Positions 24,752 through 34,812 of a stretch of 64,000 nucleotides of DNA are shown here, piece by piece. Location of the stretch: contig NC_008593.1 in the NCBI RefSeq assembly GCF_000014125.1, positions 310,001-374,000 on the forward strand, given 5' to 3'. The notes under the pieces were generated by a model. The model saw only the letters and a list, made by a program, of their open reading frames with translations. It searched no databases and was not told the origin of the DNA. The position numbers and the translations under genes were made by a program. The stretch comes from Clostridium novyi NT (GTDB lineage Bacteria > Bacillota > Clostridia > Clostridiales > Clostridiaceae). Within the stretch, counting starts at the first letter, position 1. Every line of letters starts with the position of its first letter.

Positions 24752-25291
24752 ATGAATATAGGTGAAAAACTCAAGCAGCTAAGGATAGAAAAAGGTCTTA
24801 CTCAAATGGATCTTGCTAGTAGATGTGAACTATCCAAAGGATTTATATCACAATTGGAAAGAGATTTAACATCACCATCTATAGCTACTTTAGTAGATAT
24901 ATTGGAGTGTCTTGGTACAAACTTAAAAGATTTTTTTAATAATGATGAAGAAGAAAAAATAGTATTTTCCAAAGAAGATATATTTGAAGCGGAAGATACT
25001 GAATTAAATTACAACGTACAGTGGGTAATTCCTAATGCGCAAAAGAATATGATGGAACCAATACTTGTAACGCTTGAACCAAATGGGCAATATAAAAATG
25101 ATGAACCTCATGAAGGTGAAGAATTTGGATATGTGCTTGCAGGTACTGTATATATACATTTAGGTCATAAGAAATACAAGGCCAAAAAAGGAGAAAGCTT
25201 TTATTATAAAGCAAGAAAAAATCACTATATATCAAATGCAGGAAAAAGTTTAGCGAAAGTATTGTGGGTAAGTACACCACCATATTTCTAA
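24752..25291 (+). CDS. HTH (XRE) - cupin transcriptional regulator of the pot operon
   Basis: Regulator with an N-terminal XRE helix-turn-helix (residues about 1-60: GEKLKQLRIEKGLTQMDLASRCELSKGFISQLER) and a C-terminal cupin domain (about 105-175: PHEGEEFGYVLAGTVYIHLG). This architecture is that of PuuR and of polyamine-operon regulators; the cupin probably binds a polyamine or similar ligand. I chose the ATG at 24752, five or six bases after AAGGTG. An ATG at 24734 is in frame but sits only one base after AGGAGG, too close for normal initiation. The gene is 38 bp upstream of potA and shares its promoter, so it probably regulates its own operon. Confidence 0.88.
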   Translation: MNIGEKLKQLRIEKGLTQMDLASRCELSKGFISQLERDLTSPSIATLVDILECLGTNLKDFFNNDEEEKIVFSKEDIFEAEDTELNYNVQWVIPNAQKNMMEPILVTLEPNGQYKNDEPHEGEEFGYVLAGTVYIHLGHKKYKAKKGESFYYKARKNHYISNAGKSLAKVLWVSTPPYF

Positions 25292-25329
25292 AAAATTTAA
25301 AATAATAGAGTCTATGGGGGGTAAGGCAA

Positions 25330-26373
25330 ATGGCAGAGAATATAATCGAAATAAAAAATGTTTATAAAGAATTTAATGGTGTACCTATATTAAAGGACAT
25401 AAACTTAAATATAAAGAAAAATGAGTTTTTAACTTTATTAGGTCCAAGTGGGTGTGGTAAGACTACTACACTTAGAATATTAGGTGGATTTGAAGATGCG
25501 ACAAATGGAGAAGTTATATTTGAAGGTAAGAAAATAAATGACGTTCCTCCGTATAAAAGACAAATAAATACTGTGTTTCAAAAGTATGCCTTGTTCCCTC
25601 ACATGAGTATTTTTGAAAATATTGCTTTTGGACTTAACATAAAAAAAGTTCCTAAAGATCAGATAAAAACAAGAGTTAAAAGAATGCTTAAATTAGTTGA
25701 TTTAGAAGGATATGAAAACAGATCAATTGATTCATTAAGTGGAGGGCAACAACAAAGAATAGCTATAGCAAGAGCCTTAGTTAATGAACCTAAAGTTTTA
25801 TTACTTGATGAACCTTTAGGAGCTTTAGATTTAAAACTAAGAAAAGAAATGCAAATAGAGCTAAAGAAGATGCAGAAGCAATTAGGAATAACATTTATAT
25901 ATGTTACTCATGATCAAGATGAAGCTTTAACTATGTCAGATAAGATTGTAGTTATGGATAAAGGTGAAATACAACAAATGGGAACACCAGAAGACATATA
26001 CAATGAACCTAAAAATGCATTTGTTGCCAAATTTATAGGTGCAAGTAATATTGTCGATGGAATTATGATAGAAGACTTTTTAGTTGATTTTGCAGGAAGA
26101 AAATTTGAATGTGTTGATAAGGGTTTTGAACCTAATGAAGATATTCAAGTTGTAGTAAGACCAGAAGATATAAAAATAGTGGATAAAGATAAAGGTATGC
26201 TTGAAGGAGTAGTAGAATCTGAAACATTCAAAGGTGTTCATTATGAAATGATAGTGAAAGAAAATGACAGAGAATGGTTAGTGCATAGTACTCTAAAATC
26301 AGAAGTAGGTACAGTGGTAGGAATGAACATATTCCCAGAGGACATTCATATCATGAAAAAGGTGAGTGATTAA
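25330..26373 (+). CDS. potA: Spermidine/putrescine ABC transporter ATP-binding protein
   Basis: ATPase that powers polyamine uptake, bound to the inner face of PotB-PotC. Walker A is GPSGCGKTT with Lys44, the signature is LSGGQQQR (136-143), Walker B is VLLLDEPLG with Asp160 and Glu161, and the switch His is in VTHDQDEA. The C-terminal TOBE region (VVRPEDIKI) is present. The 347-residue length is normal. The ATG follows GGGGGGTAA. It is the first transporter gene after the XRE-cupin regulator and ends 2 bp before potB. The pairing with a PotD-type binding protein sets polyamines as the likely substrate. Confidence 0.95.
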   Translation: MAENIIEIKNVYKEFNGVPILKDINLNIKKNEFLTLLGPSGCGKTTTLRILGGFEDATNGEVIFEGKKINDVPPYKRQINTVFQKYALFPHMSIFENIAFGLNIKKVPKDQIKTRVKRMLKLVDLEGYENRSIDSLSGGQQQRIAIARALVNEPKVLLLDEPLGALDLKLRKEMQIELKKMQKQLGITFIYVTHDQDEALTMSDKIVVMDKGEIQQMGTPEDIYNEPKNAFVAKFIGASNIVDGIMIEDFLVDFAGRKFECVDKGFEPNEDIQVVVRPEDIKIVDKDKGMLEGVVESETFKGVHYEMIVKENDREWLVHSTLKSEVGTVVGMNIFPEDIHIMKKVSD

Positions 26374-26375
26374 TT

Positions 26376-27197
26376 ATGAAAAAATGGTTATCCTCTCCGT
26401 ATATAATCTGGAGTGTTTTGTTTATAGTTTTTCCATTATTTTTAGTAGTTTATTTTAGTTTTACTGGTGGAGATACAGGAACACATTTTACTTTAAATAA
26501 CTATAAAGTTTTGGCTCAGCCACTTTATGTTAAAGTATTTATGCGATCTATAAATCTTGCTCTTGTATCAACTGTAGTTTGTTTAATTGTTGGATATCCA
26601 ATGGCAATGATACTTGCTGATAAAGAAATAAATAAAACAGGTTTAGCAGTTTTGTTATTTGTTGTGCCTATGTGGATGAATTTTTTACTTAGAACATATT
26701 CTTGGATTGCTATTCTAGGAAAGAATGGATTTATAAATACGGTTTTAGAAAGTTTAGGTATGCCTAAGTTAAATCTTTTATATAATAGCGGAGCAGTTGT
26801 GCTTGGAATGGTATATAACTTTCTTCCTTTTATGGTTTTACCTATATATACTGTTCTTTCTAAAATGGACAAAAGTATAATAGAAGCTGCAAGTGATCTT
26901 GGAGCAAATAAAGTTACGATTTTTAGAAAAATTATTTTCCCACTAAGTCTTCCAGGTGTTATGTCTGGAATAACTATGGTGTTTATGCCAGCTGTTAGTA
27001 CATTCGTAATTTCAAGACTTTTAGGTGGTGGACAATATACGCTTTTAGGTAACCTTGTAGAACAACAATTCTTGGTTACTGGTGATTGGCATTTTGGATC
27101 ATCAATATCTATTGTAATGATGATTTTAATATTAATTTCAATGCTTATTATGACAAAATATGATGGTGAACAGACAGGAGGTGGAGGATTATGGTAA
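26376..27197 (+). CDS. potB: Spermidine/putrescine ABC transporter permease
   Basis: One of the two membrane channel subunits. The 273-residue protein has six hydrophobic helices. The EAA loop, which docks with PotA, reads EAASDLGANKVTIFRKIIFPLSLPG. It starts 2 bp after potA and its end overlaps potC by 7 bp, so translation is coupled. The N-terminus (LSSPYIIWSVLFIVFPLFLVVYFS) is typical of PotB. Confidence 0.94.
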   Translation: MKKWLSSPYIIWSVLFIVFPLFLVVYFSFTGGDTGTHFTLNNYKVLAQPLYVKVFMRSINLALVSTVVCLIVGYPMAMILADKEINKTGLAVLLFVVPMWMNFLLRTYSWIAILGKNGFINTVLESLGMPKLNLLYNSGAVVLGMVYNFLPFMVLPIYTVLSKMDKSIIEAASDLGANKVTIFRKIIFPLSLPGVMSGITMVFMPAVSTFVISRLLGGGQYTLLGNLVEQQFLVTGDWHFGSSISIVMMILILISMLIMTKYDGEQTGGGGLW

Positions 27198-27982
27198 ATA
27201 AGTTTTTGAAAAGATTTTATGCATTTTTAATATTCGTATTCCTCTACGCACCTATTGTGGTACTTATAGTATTTTCATTTAACAACTCTAAATCTAGAGC
27301 ACATTGGGATGGATTTACTTTAAAATGGTACATGGCATTATTTAATGATCAGCAGATTTTAAAATCCCTTTATTATACTATTGCAGTTGCAGTGTTGTCA
27401 TCACTTGTAGCAACCATAATTGGAACAGCTGCGGCAATTGGAATAAACAATATGAAGTCTGTTAGTAAAAAGATAATGCTTAATATAAACTATCTTCCAG
27501 TTTTAAATCCAGATATAGTAACAGGTGTTGCGTTAATGAGTTTATTTATATTTGCTAAATTAAACTTAGGATTTTTAACTATGTTACTTTCACATATAAC
27601 TTTTAACATACCATATGTAATATTATCGGTGTTGCCTAAATTAAGACAATTACCTAAAGATACTACAGAAGCGGCTATGGATCTTGGAGCCACTCCATCA
27701 TATGCCTTGAGAAAAGTTATATTACCACAAATTAAACCAGGTATAGTAACAGGAGCACTTATGGCCTTTACTATGTCTATAGATGATTTTGTAATAAGTT
27801 TCTTCACAACAGGTGAAGGTGTAAGTAACCTTTCTATTACAATTTATTCTATGGCCAGACGTGGAATAAATCCAAAAATAAATGCAATTTCTACACTATT
27901 ATTTGTAACGGTATTAGTATTATTACTTATAATAAATAAAAGATCGCCAGAAACTAAATTACAGGGAGGAAGTGGCTTATAG
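27191..27982 (+). CDS. potC: Spermidine/putrescine ABC transporter permease
   Basis: Second channel subunit, 263 residues with six helices. The EAA loop is EAAMDLGATPSYALRKVILPQIKPG, followed by the IDDFVISFFTTG stretch that marks PotC. The start ATG lies inside the end of potB after GGTGGAGGA. Its TAG stop shares one base with the GTG start of potD, a tightly coupled arrangement. Confidence 0.94.
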   Translation: MVNKFLKRFYAFLIFVFLYAPIVVLIVFSFNNSKSRAHWDGFTLKWYMALFNDQQILKSLYYTIAVAVLSSLVATIIGTAAAIGINNMKSVSKKIMLNINYLPVLNPDIVTGVALMSLFIFAKLNLGFLTMLLSHITFNIPYVILSVLPKLRQLPKDTTEAAMDLGATPSYALRKVILPQIKPGIVTGALMAFTMSIDDFVISFFTTGEGVSNLSITIYSMARRGINPKINAISTLLFVTVLVLLLIINKRSPETKLQGGSGL

Positions 27983-29025
27983 TGAAAAAATTTAAGAGAT
28001 TATCATTAGTATTTATGTTAATAGGTATAATGATGTTTTCCCTTTCAGGATGTGGAAAAGGTAAAGATACTTTAAATGTATACAACTGGGGAGATTACAT
28101 TGATGAATCTGTAATTAAAGAATTTGAAAAAGAGTACAACGTAAAAGTAAACTATGAAACATTTGCGACTAATGAAGATATGTATGTAAAAATAAAGAAG
28201 GGTGGAACTGACTACGATGTTTTAGTACCTTCTGATTATATGATAACAAAAATGATAAATGAAAATATGTTAGAGAAGATAGATATGAATAACATACCAA
28301 ATTATAAGGATATACCAAGCAAATTTAAAAATTTAGCTTTTGATCCTAAAAATCAATACTCAGTACCATATATGTGGGGTACAGTAGGTATTATATATAA
28401 TACAAAGCTTATAAAAGATAACATAGATAGCTGGGATGCTTTATGGAATCCTAAATATAAAGGTCAAATATTAATGGTTGATAGCCAAAGAGATGCTATT
28501 GCAGTTGCACTTAAAAAGTTAGGATATTCAATGAATACAACTAACAAAGCAGAACTTGAAAAAGCTAAGCAAGAACTTATAAAACAAAAACCACTTGTTC
28601 ATGCATATGTTGGAGATGAAGTTAAGGACCTTATGACTGATGAAGAAGGTGCTATAGCTGTTGTATGGTCAGGTGATGCTGTTACAATGATGAAGAACAA
28701 CAAAAATTTAAGATACGTTATACCAAAAGAGGGAAGTAACCTATGGTTTGATAATATGGTTATTCCTAAAGGAAGTAAGCATAAAAAAGAAGCTGAAATG
28801 TTCATTAATTTCATGACTAGACCTGATATCGCATTAAAAAATGTTAGATATATTGGATACTCAACTCCAAATACAAAAACACTTGAAATGATGACACCAG
28901 AAGAAAGAAATAACAAAACAGCTTATCCAGAAGATGCAAAAATAAAGAAATGTGATGTTTTTGTTGATTTAGGAGATTTCATAAAAGAATACGATAGAGC
29001 TTGGACTGAAATAAAAGCTAAATAG
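27982..29025 (+). CDS. potD: Spermidine/putrescine-binding lipoprotein
   Basis: Substrate-binding protein that captures polyamine outside the cell. The start is a GTG that overlaps the potC stop; a GGAGG site lies just upstream. Residues 1-23 are a lipoprotein signal ending in the lipobox LSGC with lipid-bearing Cys24. The mature part has PotD features: LNVYNWGDYIDESVIKEFEK, the acidic residues typical of polyamine binding, and VPYMWGTVGI. It ends the operon before a strong terminator. Spermidine or putrescine preference cannot be set by eye. Confidence 0.94.
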   Translation: MKKFKRLSLVFMLIGIMMFSLSGCGKGKDTLNVYNWGDYIDESVIKEFEKEYNVKVNYETFATNEDMYVKIKKGGTDYDVLVPSDYMITKMINENMLEKIDMNNIPNYKDIPSKFKNLAFDPKNQYSVPYMWGTVGIIYNTKLIKDNIDSWDALWNPKYKGQILMVDSQRDAIAVALKKLGYSMNTTNKAELEKAKQELIKQKPLVHAYVGDEVKDLMTDEEGAIAVVWSGDAVTMMKNNKNLRYVIPKEGSNLWFDNMVIPKGSKHKKEAEMFINFMTRPDIALKNVRYIGYSTPNTKTLEMMTPEERNNKTAYPEDAKIKKCDVFVDLGDFIKEYDRAWTEIKAK

Positions 29026-29047
29026 TTTAAAACTTAATTCTATAAAT

Positions 29048-29094
29048 AAAAAATCCTATGAGTAGATAAATTATCTATTCCATAGGATTTTTTT
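29048..29094. terminator. Bidirectional terminator between potD and the phosphoglucomutase gene
   Basis: AAATCCTATG (29051-29060) pairs with CATAGGATTT (29081-29090), with an inner stem TAGATA/TATCTA. A and T runs on the two sides allow use from both convergent genes. Confidence 0.88.
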
Positions 29095-29099
29095 ATGGA

Positions 29100-30791
29100 T
29101 TATTCTATAGAGTTAAGTTTTCCTATAATAACGTCTTCCATAACTTTTAAGTTTTCTTCTGATTTAGCAGGTGTATCAGCTTTAGTATATAGATAGATCT
29201 TTATTTTTGGTTCTGTTCCAGAAGGTCTAACTGCATACCAACTTCCATCATCAAGATAGAATTTTAAAACATTTGATGCACCAATATCTTTATAACCATC
29301 TATAAAATCAATGCATTCTTTTAGTTTCATATTTCCTATTTTAGTAGGATATGATTTTCTATATTCTTTCATCATTCTTGATATTCTTTCTTGACCTTCT
29401 ATACCTTCAAGAACTAATGAAATTTGTTTTTCTTTATAATATCCATGTTCTTTGAATACTTCCTTAAGCACATCTATTAGAGTTTTTCCTATGCTTTTGT
29501 AATAAGCAGCAGCTTCACATAAAAGCATAGATGAACTTACTCCATCTTTATCTCTTACAAATGTACTAGCATTGTATCCTATACTTTCTTCATATCCAAA
29601 AATAAATTCATATTCTCCAGTTTTCTCGAACTTAGGAATTCTACCGCATATATTTTTAAATCCAGTTAAAGCTTCAAAGGTTGTAACACCGTATTTTTCA
29701 GCAATAACTTTTCCAAGATCACCTGTAACTATAGATTTTACTATAGCTGCATTTTTAGGAAGAGTTCCTTTATCGTGCATACCTTCAACTATATATTTAA
29801 TAAGTATTGCTCCAGTTTGATTACCATTAAATGCAACATATTCTCCATTTTTATCTTTTACTTCTATTGCAAGTCTGTCACAGTCAGGATCAGTTGCAAT
29901 TAAAAGCTCAGCGTCTACTTTTTTTCCGAGATTTTCAGCATATTTAAATGCTTTTGTATCTTCAGGGTTAGGGTATCCAACTGTTGTAAAATCTGGATCA
30001 GGGTTTTCTTGTTCTGGAACTACTATTATATTAGTAAATCCTCTTTCGCGTAAAACACGTCTTACTGGAATATTTCCAGTTCCGTTAAGTGGAGAATATA
30101 CGATTTTTATATCTTTATCAATGTCATCTCTTATACTTAATGATTTAACTTTTTCTATATATTCATCATCTATTTCTTTTCCTATAATATTTAAAAGACC
30201 TTTATTTATAGCTTCTTTTTCATCCATGATTTTTACATCTTTAAAATCTTTAATTTCATTTATTTTTTCAGTCATAGGATCAGCGATACTTGATAAAACT
30301 TGAGCGCCATCTTCCCAGTAAACTTTATAGCCATTATATTCTTTAGGATTATGACTAGCTGTTATTATAATTCCAGCAGCTGTGTTAAGTTTTCTAATAG
30401 TAAAAGAAAGTTCAGGAGTAGGGCGAATATCTTCAAATAAGTAAGATTTTATACCATTTCCAGCAAGAACTAATGCGGCAGTTTTAGAAAATTCTTTTGA
30501 AAAGTGTCTAACATCATAGGCAATAGCAACACCACGATTCATATAATTTTGACCTTTTTCCTTTATAAAATCGGCTATACCTTGTGTTACCTTTGAAATA
30601 TTATATATATTCATTCTATTAGTACCAGCACCTAATTTACCACGAAGACCAGCAGTTCCAAATTCTAAGTTTTTATAGAATCTATCTTGGATTTCTTCTT
30701 TGTTGTCTTTTATGGACTTTAATTCCTCTTTAGTTTTTGGGTCTATAAAATCATCATTAAGCCATTTTTCATATACTTTGATATAATCCAT
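29100..30791 (-). CDS. pgcA: Phosphoglucomutase (alpha-D-phosphohexomutase family)
   Basis: Interconverts glucose-1-phosphate and glucose-6-phosphate, linking glycolysis with glycogen and envelope sugar synthesis. The 563-residue protein is a PgcA/YhxB-type PGM: LEFGTAGLRGKLGAGTNRMN at the N-terminus, the phosphorylated Ser146 in TASHNPKEYNGYK, the metal loop ATDPDCDRLAIE, the sugar loop GYEESIGYN and the phosphate loop RPSGTEPKIKIY. The start at 30791 has AAGGAG. It lies 32 bp after a ComFB-like gene on the same strand. glgA and glgP elsewhere in the window would share its product. A phosphomannomutase side activity is possible. Confidence 0.93.
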   Translation of the reverse strand: MDYIKVYEKWLNDDFIDPKTKEELKSIKDNKEEIQDRFYKNLEFGTAGLRGKLGAGTNRMNIYNISKVTQGIADFIKEKGQNYMNRGVAIAYDVRHFSKEFSKTAALVLAGNGIKSYLFEDIRPTPELSFTIRKLNTAAGIIITASHNPKEYNGYKVYWEDGAQVLSSIADPMTEKINEIKDFKDVKIMDEKEAINKGLLNIIGKEIDDEYIEKVKSLSIRDDIDKDIKIVYSPLNGTGNIPVRRVLRERGFTNIIVVPEQENPDPDFTTVGYPNPEDTKAFKYAENLGKKVDAELLIATDPDCDRLAIEVKDKNGEYVAFNGNQTGAILIKYIVEGMHDKGTLPKNAAIVKSIVTGDLGKVIAEKYGVTTFEALTGFKNICGRIPKFEKTGEYEFIFGYEESIGYNASTFVRDKDGVSSSMLLCEAAAYYKSIGKTLIDVLKEVFKEHGYYKEKQISLVLEGIEGQERISRMMKEYRKSYPTKIGNMKLKECIDFIDGYKDIGASNVLKFYLDDGSWYAVRPSGTEPKIKIYLYTKADTPAKSEENLKVMEDVIIGKLNSIE

Positions 30792-30823
30792 TGAAAATCA
30801 CTCCTTAACAAAATTTTTACTAA

Positions 30824-31099
30824 CTAGTAGGTATGCTTTGGATTTTTGCTAACTACCTCAATGCCACGCATAATTGCATTTATTATGTTTATAGTTTGTT
30901 GTTTATCTATTTCACTTAGAGCTCTTGCATATATTTCGCCTTTTTCAGATGTTATATACTTTGGAGCTATATAATTTAAGGCATATGCCTTAATATCACG
31001 TTGACATTGTTCACATTTACATATATGTTCATATTTAGCTAATACTTTAGCAAGTAATTTATCTACTGCTTCCTCACTATAATTTTTTAACTGACACAT
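30824..31099 (-). CDS. ComFB-like protein
   Basis: A 91-residue protein with the ComFB domain: NYSEEAVDKLLAKVLAKYE, a CKCEQC motif at about residues 27-32, then DIKAYALNYIAPKYITSEKGE. In Bacillus subtilis comFB lies between the competence genes comFA and comFC, but its role is not clear; related domains in cyanobacteria have been linked to cyclic dinucleotide binding. No competence gene is near. The Cys pattern suggests metal binding. It lies between a dipeptidase and pgcA on the minus strand with short gaps, so the three may form an operon. Confidence 0.8.
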   Translation of the reverse strand: MCQLKNYSEEAVDKLLAKVLAKYEHICKCEQCQRDIKAYALNYIAPKYITSEKGEIYARALSEIDKQQTINIINAIMRGIEVVSKNPKHTY

Positions 31100-31146
31100 A
31101 ATGACACATCCTTATATTTTGTAAAAATACTATATATTATATACAA

Positions 31147-32079
31147 CTAACAAATTTCTTTTATAATTCTCAATGCATTTTTATAACAAATTTTTTCTAT
31201 ATCATTTTCAGTAAATCCATTAACTTTTAATGCATCAATAAGTTTGTGTATTTCTCCTATATTATCTATTTCTAAAATTGAATCTATTCCATCAAAGTCA
31301 GATCCAAGAGAAATAACTTCTATACCACCTATGTTTTTAATATGTTTTATATGAGTTAGCATATCGTTTATTCTACTAAATTTTCCGCCACCTAAAAATT
31401 CTCCAAAAAAGTTTATTCCTATGACTCCACCCTTATTTGCAAGGGTTTTTATCATATCATCTGTAAGGTTTCTAGAGTGATTTGTAATGCTTCTAGCATT
31501 TGAATGAGAAGCTACAAATGGGGCTTTAGAATATTTAGCTACATCATAAAATCCACCATCAGATAGGTGGGATACATCAATTATCATGTTAAGATTATTC
31601 ATATCATTTATAAGTTCTATTCCAAAGGGAGTAAGACCTTTATTTTTATATTTAGGTATAGCATTTGGATATCCAATTTCATTTGGAAAATTCCAAGTCA
31701 AGGTAATAAGACGTACACCTCTTTCGTGGAAATGTTTTAAATTTAAGAGGTCGCCTTTAAGAACAGCTCCTTCTTCTATTGTCAAAAATGCTGAAATTTT
31801 ATTTTGTGATTTATTTTTTATTAGTTCATCATAATTTGTAGCAAGTGAAATATGCTCTTTATTTTTATCAAGTTCACAATAAAATTTATTTAACATGTTT
31901 GAACATAAATCAAAAGGATCTTCGTTAGATTTTTTTTCGATAAATAAGGCAAAAAATTGAGCTAAAGAATTTGATTTTTTTAATTTTGTAATATCAACAG
32001 AAAAACTATTATGATTTAATTGGGAATTATTATAATATATTTTAGATATGGTATCACAGTGAAAATCAATGATTTTCAT
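31147..32079 (-). CDS. Membrane-dipeptidase-type (M19) dipeptidase
   Basis: Zinc dipeptidase of family M19. The metal ligands are visible: HxD in DFHCDT near the N-terminus, Glu in LTIEEGAVLKG, and two His in IDVSHLSDGG and VASHSNARSI; the acid of SLGSDFDGID completes the site. At 310 residues it is the normal size for the soluble bacterial form; no signal peptide is seen, so it is probably cytoplasmic. I use the ATG at 32079, which follows GAGGTGG; a GTG nine bases upstream lies within that site. It could cleave D-amino-acid dipeptides or ordinary dipeptides; the substrate is not known. Confidence 0.9.
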   Translation of the reverse strand: MKIIDFHCDTISKIYYNNSQLNHNSFSVDITKLKKSNSLAQFFALFIEKKSNEDPFDLCSNMLNKFYCELDKNKEHISLATNYDELIKNKSQNKISAFLTIEEGAVLKGDLLNLKHFHERGVRLITLTWNFPNEIGYPNAIPKYKNKGLTPFGIELINDMNNLNMIIDVSHLSDGGFYDVAKYSKAPFVASHSNARSITNHSRNLTDDMIKTLANKGGVIGINFFGEFLGGGKFSRINDMLTHIKHIKNIGGIEVISLGSDFDGIDSILEIDNIGEIHKLIDALKVNGFTENDIEKICYKNALRIIKEIC

Positions 32080-32182
32080 AAAACCCACCTCGCATGTCCT
32101 ATGTTAGATATATTATATCACTATTTAATGTAAAAAATAAGTAAAATATGAAGTGATTTCATTAGTAAACTTTCTTGATTTA

Positions 32183-32211
32183 TTGACATATATTTTATTT
32201 AATATTATAAT
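32183..32211 (+). promoter_or_regulatory. Promoter of asnS
   Basis: TTGACA (32183-32188), 17-base spacer, TATAAT (32206-32211): a consensus promoter placed directly before the T-box leader. Confidence 0.85.
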
Positions 32212-32249
32212 TCTAATTAAATTGTATTTATGTAAAATTAATGAGATTA

Positions 32250-32513
32250 AAGATTATGAAGAGGAGAGTAAGTATAGAGCCTTGATTTTAGCGAGCTGAT
32301 AATGGTGTGAGATCAGTATTAAGTCTATATGGAAGAACACCTCGGAATTTCTAACCGAAATTACATGTAAGAGTAGATTTAGACGAGACCAAACCGTTAA
32401 ATTTGGGGAGCATAATAAATGTGCTTATTAAAGAGATCATATTTATGATAAGTTAGGTGGTACCGCGAATATATAACCTTCGTCCTGATAAAATTTTAGG
32501 ATGAAGGTTTTTT
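32250..32513 (+). promoter_or_regulatory. T-box leader, asparagine specifier
   Basis: The T-box sequence AGGTGGTACCGCG is at 32455-32467. Stem I has the AGTA S-turn at 32267-32270, base helix GAGG (32261-32264) with CCTC (32340-32343), and the specifier AAC (32336-32338) followed by one purine. AAC is an Asn codon, in agreement with asnS downstream. Terminator: 32475-32486 with 32498-32509, one G-T wobble, then a T run. Uncharged tRNA-Asn would pair with the T-box and favour read-through. Confidence 0.93.
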
Positions 32514-32562
32514 ATTTATATATTGGTAAAAATAAATATAGATTAGGATTAGGAGGATATCA

Positions 32563-33954
32563 ATGGAAACAGTATTAGTTAAACAACTTTACAGAGAAAC
32601 AGAAAAGTTTGCAGGAAAAGAAGTTAAAATAAGTGGATGGATAAGAACACTTAGAGCTTCAAATAAATTTGGGTTTATAGAAGTTAATGACGGAAGTTTC
32701 TTTAAAAATATTCAAGTTGTATTTGGTGCTGAACTTGAAAACTTTAAAGAAATATCAAAATATGCTATTAGCTCAAGCATAAGTGTAGAAGGGGAAGTTG
32801 TAATTACAGAAGGAGCAAAACAACCTTTTGAAATTCATGCTAAAAAAGTAGTATTAGAAGGAAAATCTGATGCTGATTATCCACTTCAAAAGAAAAGACA
32901 TACTTTTGAATATTTAAGAAGCATAGCTCACTTAAGACCAAGAAGTAATGCTTTTTCAGCAGTATTTAGAGTACGTTCATTAGCAGCATATGCTATACAT
33001 AAGTTCTTCCAAGATCAAGGATTTGTTTATGTTCATACACCAATTATCACAGGAAGTGACTGTGAAGGTGCAGGAGAAATGTTTAGAGTAACAACTTTAG
33101 ATATGGAAAACCCTCCAAAGGATGAAAAGGGAAATGTAGATTACAAAGAAGATTTCTTTGGAAAACAAGCAAACCTTACAGTAAGTGGACAGCTTGAAGC
33201 TGAAATATACGCTTTAGCATTTAGAAATGTTTATACATTCGGACCTACATTTAGAGCAGAAAACTCTAACACAGCAAGACACGCATCAGAATTCTGGATG
33301 ATAGAACCTGAAATGGCTTTTGCTGAATTAAAGGACTACATGGATGTAGCAGAACAAATGGTTAAATATATAATCAACTATGTAAGAGAAAATGCTCCAG
33401 AAGAAATGGAATTCTTCAATAAGTTTATTGACAAAGGATTATTAGAAAGATTAGACAATGTTGTAAACTCTGATTTTGCTAGAATAAGCTACACAGAAGC
33501 TGTAGAAATCCTTCAAAAATCAGGAGCAGAATTTGAATATCCTGTTGAATGGGGAATTGATCTTCAAACAGAACACGAAAGATATTTAACAGAACAAATT
33601 TATAAAAAACCAGTATTCGTAACAGATTATCCAAAGGATATTAAAGCATTCTACATGAGAATGAATGATGATAACAAAACTGTTGCAGCAGCTGACCTTT
33701 TAGTTCCAGGTATCGGAGAAATAATTGGAGGAAGCCAAAGAGAAGAAAGACTTGATATTCTTGAAGCTAGAATGGCTGAACTTGGACTTGAAAAAGAAGA
33801 TTACTGGTGGTATTTAGAACTTAGAAAATACGGAGAAACTAAGCACGCTGGATATGGTCTTGGATTTGAAAGAATGATAATGTACTTAACAGGAATGGGC
33901 AACATAAGAGACGTAATACCATTCCCAAGAACTCCAGGAGTTTCTGAATTTTAA
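32563..33954 (+). CDS. asnS: Asparaginyl-tRNA synthetase
   Basis: Charges tRNA-Asn with asparagine. The 463-residue protein has an N-terminal OB-fold anticodon-binding domain ([21 protein letters not shown]) and a class II catalytic core: motif 2 in [20 protein letters not shown] and motif 3 in [13 protein letters not shown] near the C-terminus. The ATG follows AGGAGG. Expression is controlled by the Asn T-box directly upstream. AsnRS in place of AspRS is supported both by the MIEPEMAF region and by the T-box specifier. A strong terminator follows, so it is a single-gene unit. Confidence 0.97.
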   Translation: METVLVKQLYRETEKFAGKEVKISGWIRTLRASNKFGFIEVNDGSFFKNIQVVFGAELENFKEISKYAISSSISVEGEVVITEGAKQPFEIHAKKVVLEGKSDADYPLQKKRHTFEYLRSIAHLRPRSNAFSAVFRVRSLAAYAIHKFFQDQGFVYVHTPIITGSDCEGAGEMFRVTTLDMENPPKDEKGNVDYKEDFFGKQANLTVSGQLEAEIYALAFRNVYTFGPTFRAENSNTARHASEFWMIEPEMAFAELKDYMDVAEQMVKYIINYVRENAPEEMEFFNKFIDKGLLERLDNVVNSDFARISYTEAVEILQKSGAEFEYPVEWGIDLQTEHERYLTEQIYKKPVFVTDYPKDIKAFYMRMNDDNKTVAAADLLVPGIGEIIGGSQREERLDILEARMAELGLEKEDYWWYLELRKYGETKHAGYGLGFERMIMYLTGMGNIRDVIPFPRTPGVSEF

Positions 33955-33971
33955 TATTTAATATATAAATT

Positions 33972-34007
33972 AAAAGGACTTTTGTAAAATTACAAAGGTC
34001 CTTTTTT
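33972..34007 (+). terminator. Terminator after asnS
   Basis: AAAAGGACTTTTGTA pairs with TACAAAGGTCCTTTT (one wobble), then a T run. Confidence 0.9.
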
Positions 34008-34098
34008 CTATATAAAATCATTTATAGTGATTATAAAAACTAACATTGTCAATAATATCAATAATAGAATTAATTAATGAATTTAGGAGAATTTATAT

Positions 34099-34704
34099 AT
34101 GTTAAAGATTATTGGTAGACTAATTGGACTTGGCAAGGAAGAAATGAAATACAATAGAGAGATATTAATATTTATGCTTATAAGCGCCTTTATATTTTTT
34201 ATTATAGGGGTATCTCATACAAATGAAGGAGCCAGTTTTATATATGCAAATAGACTAAAGATATTTTTAGAAGCTAAAAATGAAAAAGCAGGAGTTACAA
34301 AGGAAGATATAGATAAAATAATTTATGATTATAAAGAAGCAGTTCCAGTGAATGTAAGAGAATTTGAAATAAATGATATAAAAGATAGAGTGGATAATTA
34401 TATACATCAGTTAAAGAATTATAATAATCCTAGTTTAAATGAATTAATTCGAAGTATGGAAGACGCAAAGGATACTGATAATAAGGAAACATTAATTAAA
34501 AATTTAAATAGTATTGATTTAAGAGAAATGTTAAATATAATAAGTAAAAAATATATAACCAGTGAAAAGCTTCAAAACGTAGCTAAATGGCAAGAAAATA
34601 CTTGGTTATCCATTATGTACTTTTCACTTGCTACTTTAAATTTGTTTATGGTAATTGTAATAAAGGTTATTTGTGATATTAAATTATTTAAAAGGTCAGT
34701 TTAA
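34099..34704 (+). CDS. Hypothetical membrane protein, 201 residues
   Basis: No family recognised. A basic N-terminus is followed by a hydrophobic helix at about 23-38 (ILIFMLISAFIFFIIG), a charged helical region of some 125 residues rich in Lys, Asp and Asn, and a second hydrophobic helix at about 170-190 (IMYFSLATLNLFMVIVIKVI). With two helices, the central region probably faces the cell outside or forms a periplasm-side loop. The ATG follows TTAGGAGA. It has its own terminator, which overlaps the stop codon region. It lies between asnS and addB without clear relation to either. Confidence 0.75.
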   Translation: MLKIIGRLIGLGKEEMKYNREILIFMLISAFIFFIIGVSHTNEGASFIYANRLKIFLEAKNEKAGVTKEDIDKIIYDYKEAVPVNVREFEINDIKDRVDNYIHQLKNYNNPSLNELIRSMEDAKDTDNKETLIKNLNSIDLREMLNIISKKYITSEKLQNVAKWQENTWLSIMYFSLATLNLFMVIVIKVICDIKLFKRSV

Positions 34705-34740
34705 TTTGCTTTTGCAAATTCAAACTAGCCTTATTTTATT
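34692..34740 (+). terminator. Terminator after the hypothetical membrane protein gene
   Basis: An interrupted stem, AAGG-CAGTTT-ATTTGC with GCAAAT-AAACT-GCCTT, TTTT loop, followed by ATTTTATTTTAT. It overlaps the end of the gene. Confidence 0.75.
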
Positions 34741-34812
34741 TTATAATATTACTATGGTATAATTATTAATAGAATATATGTTCGAAATAAAAATAAAAGT
34801 TGGTGAAAATAG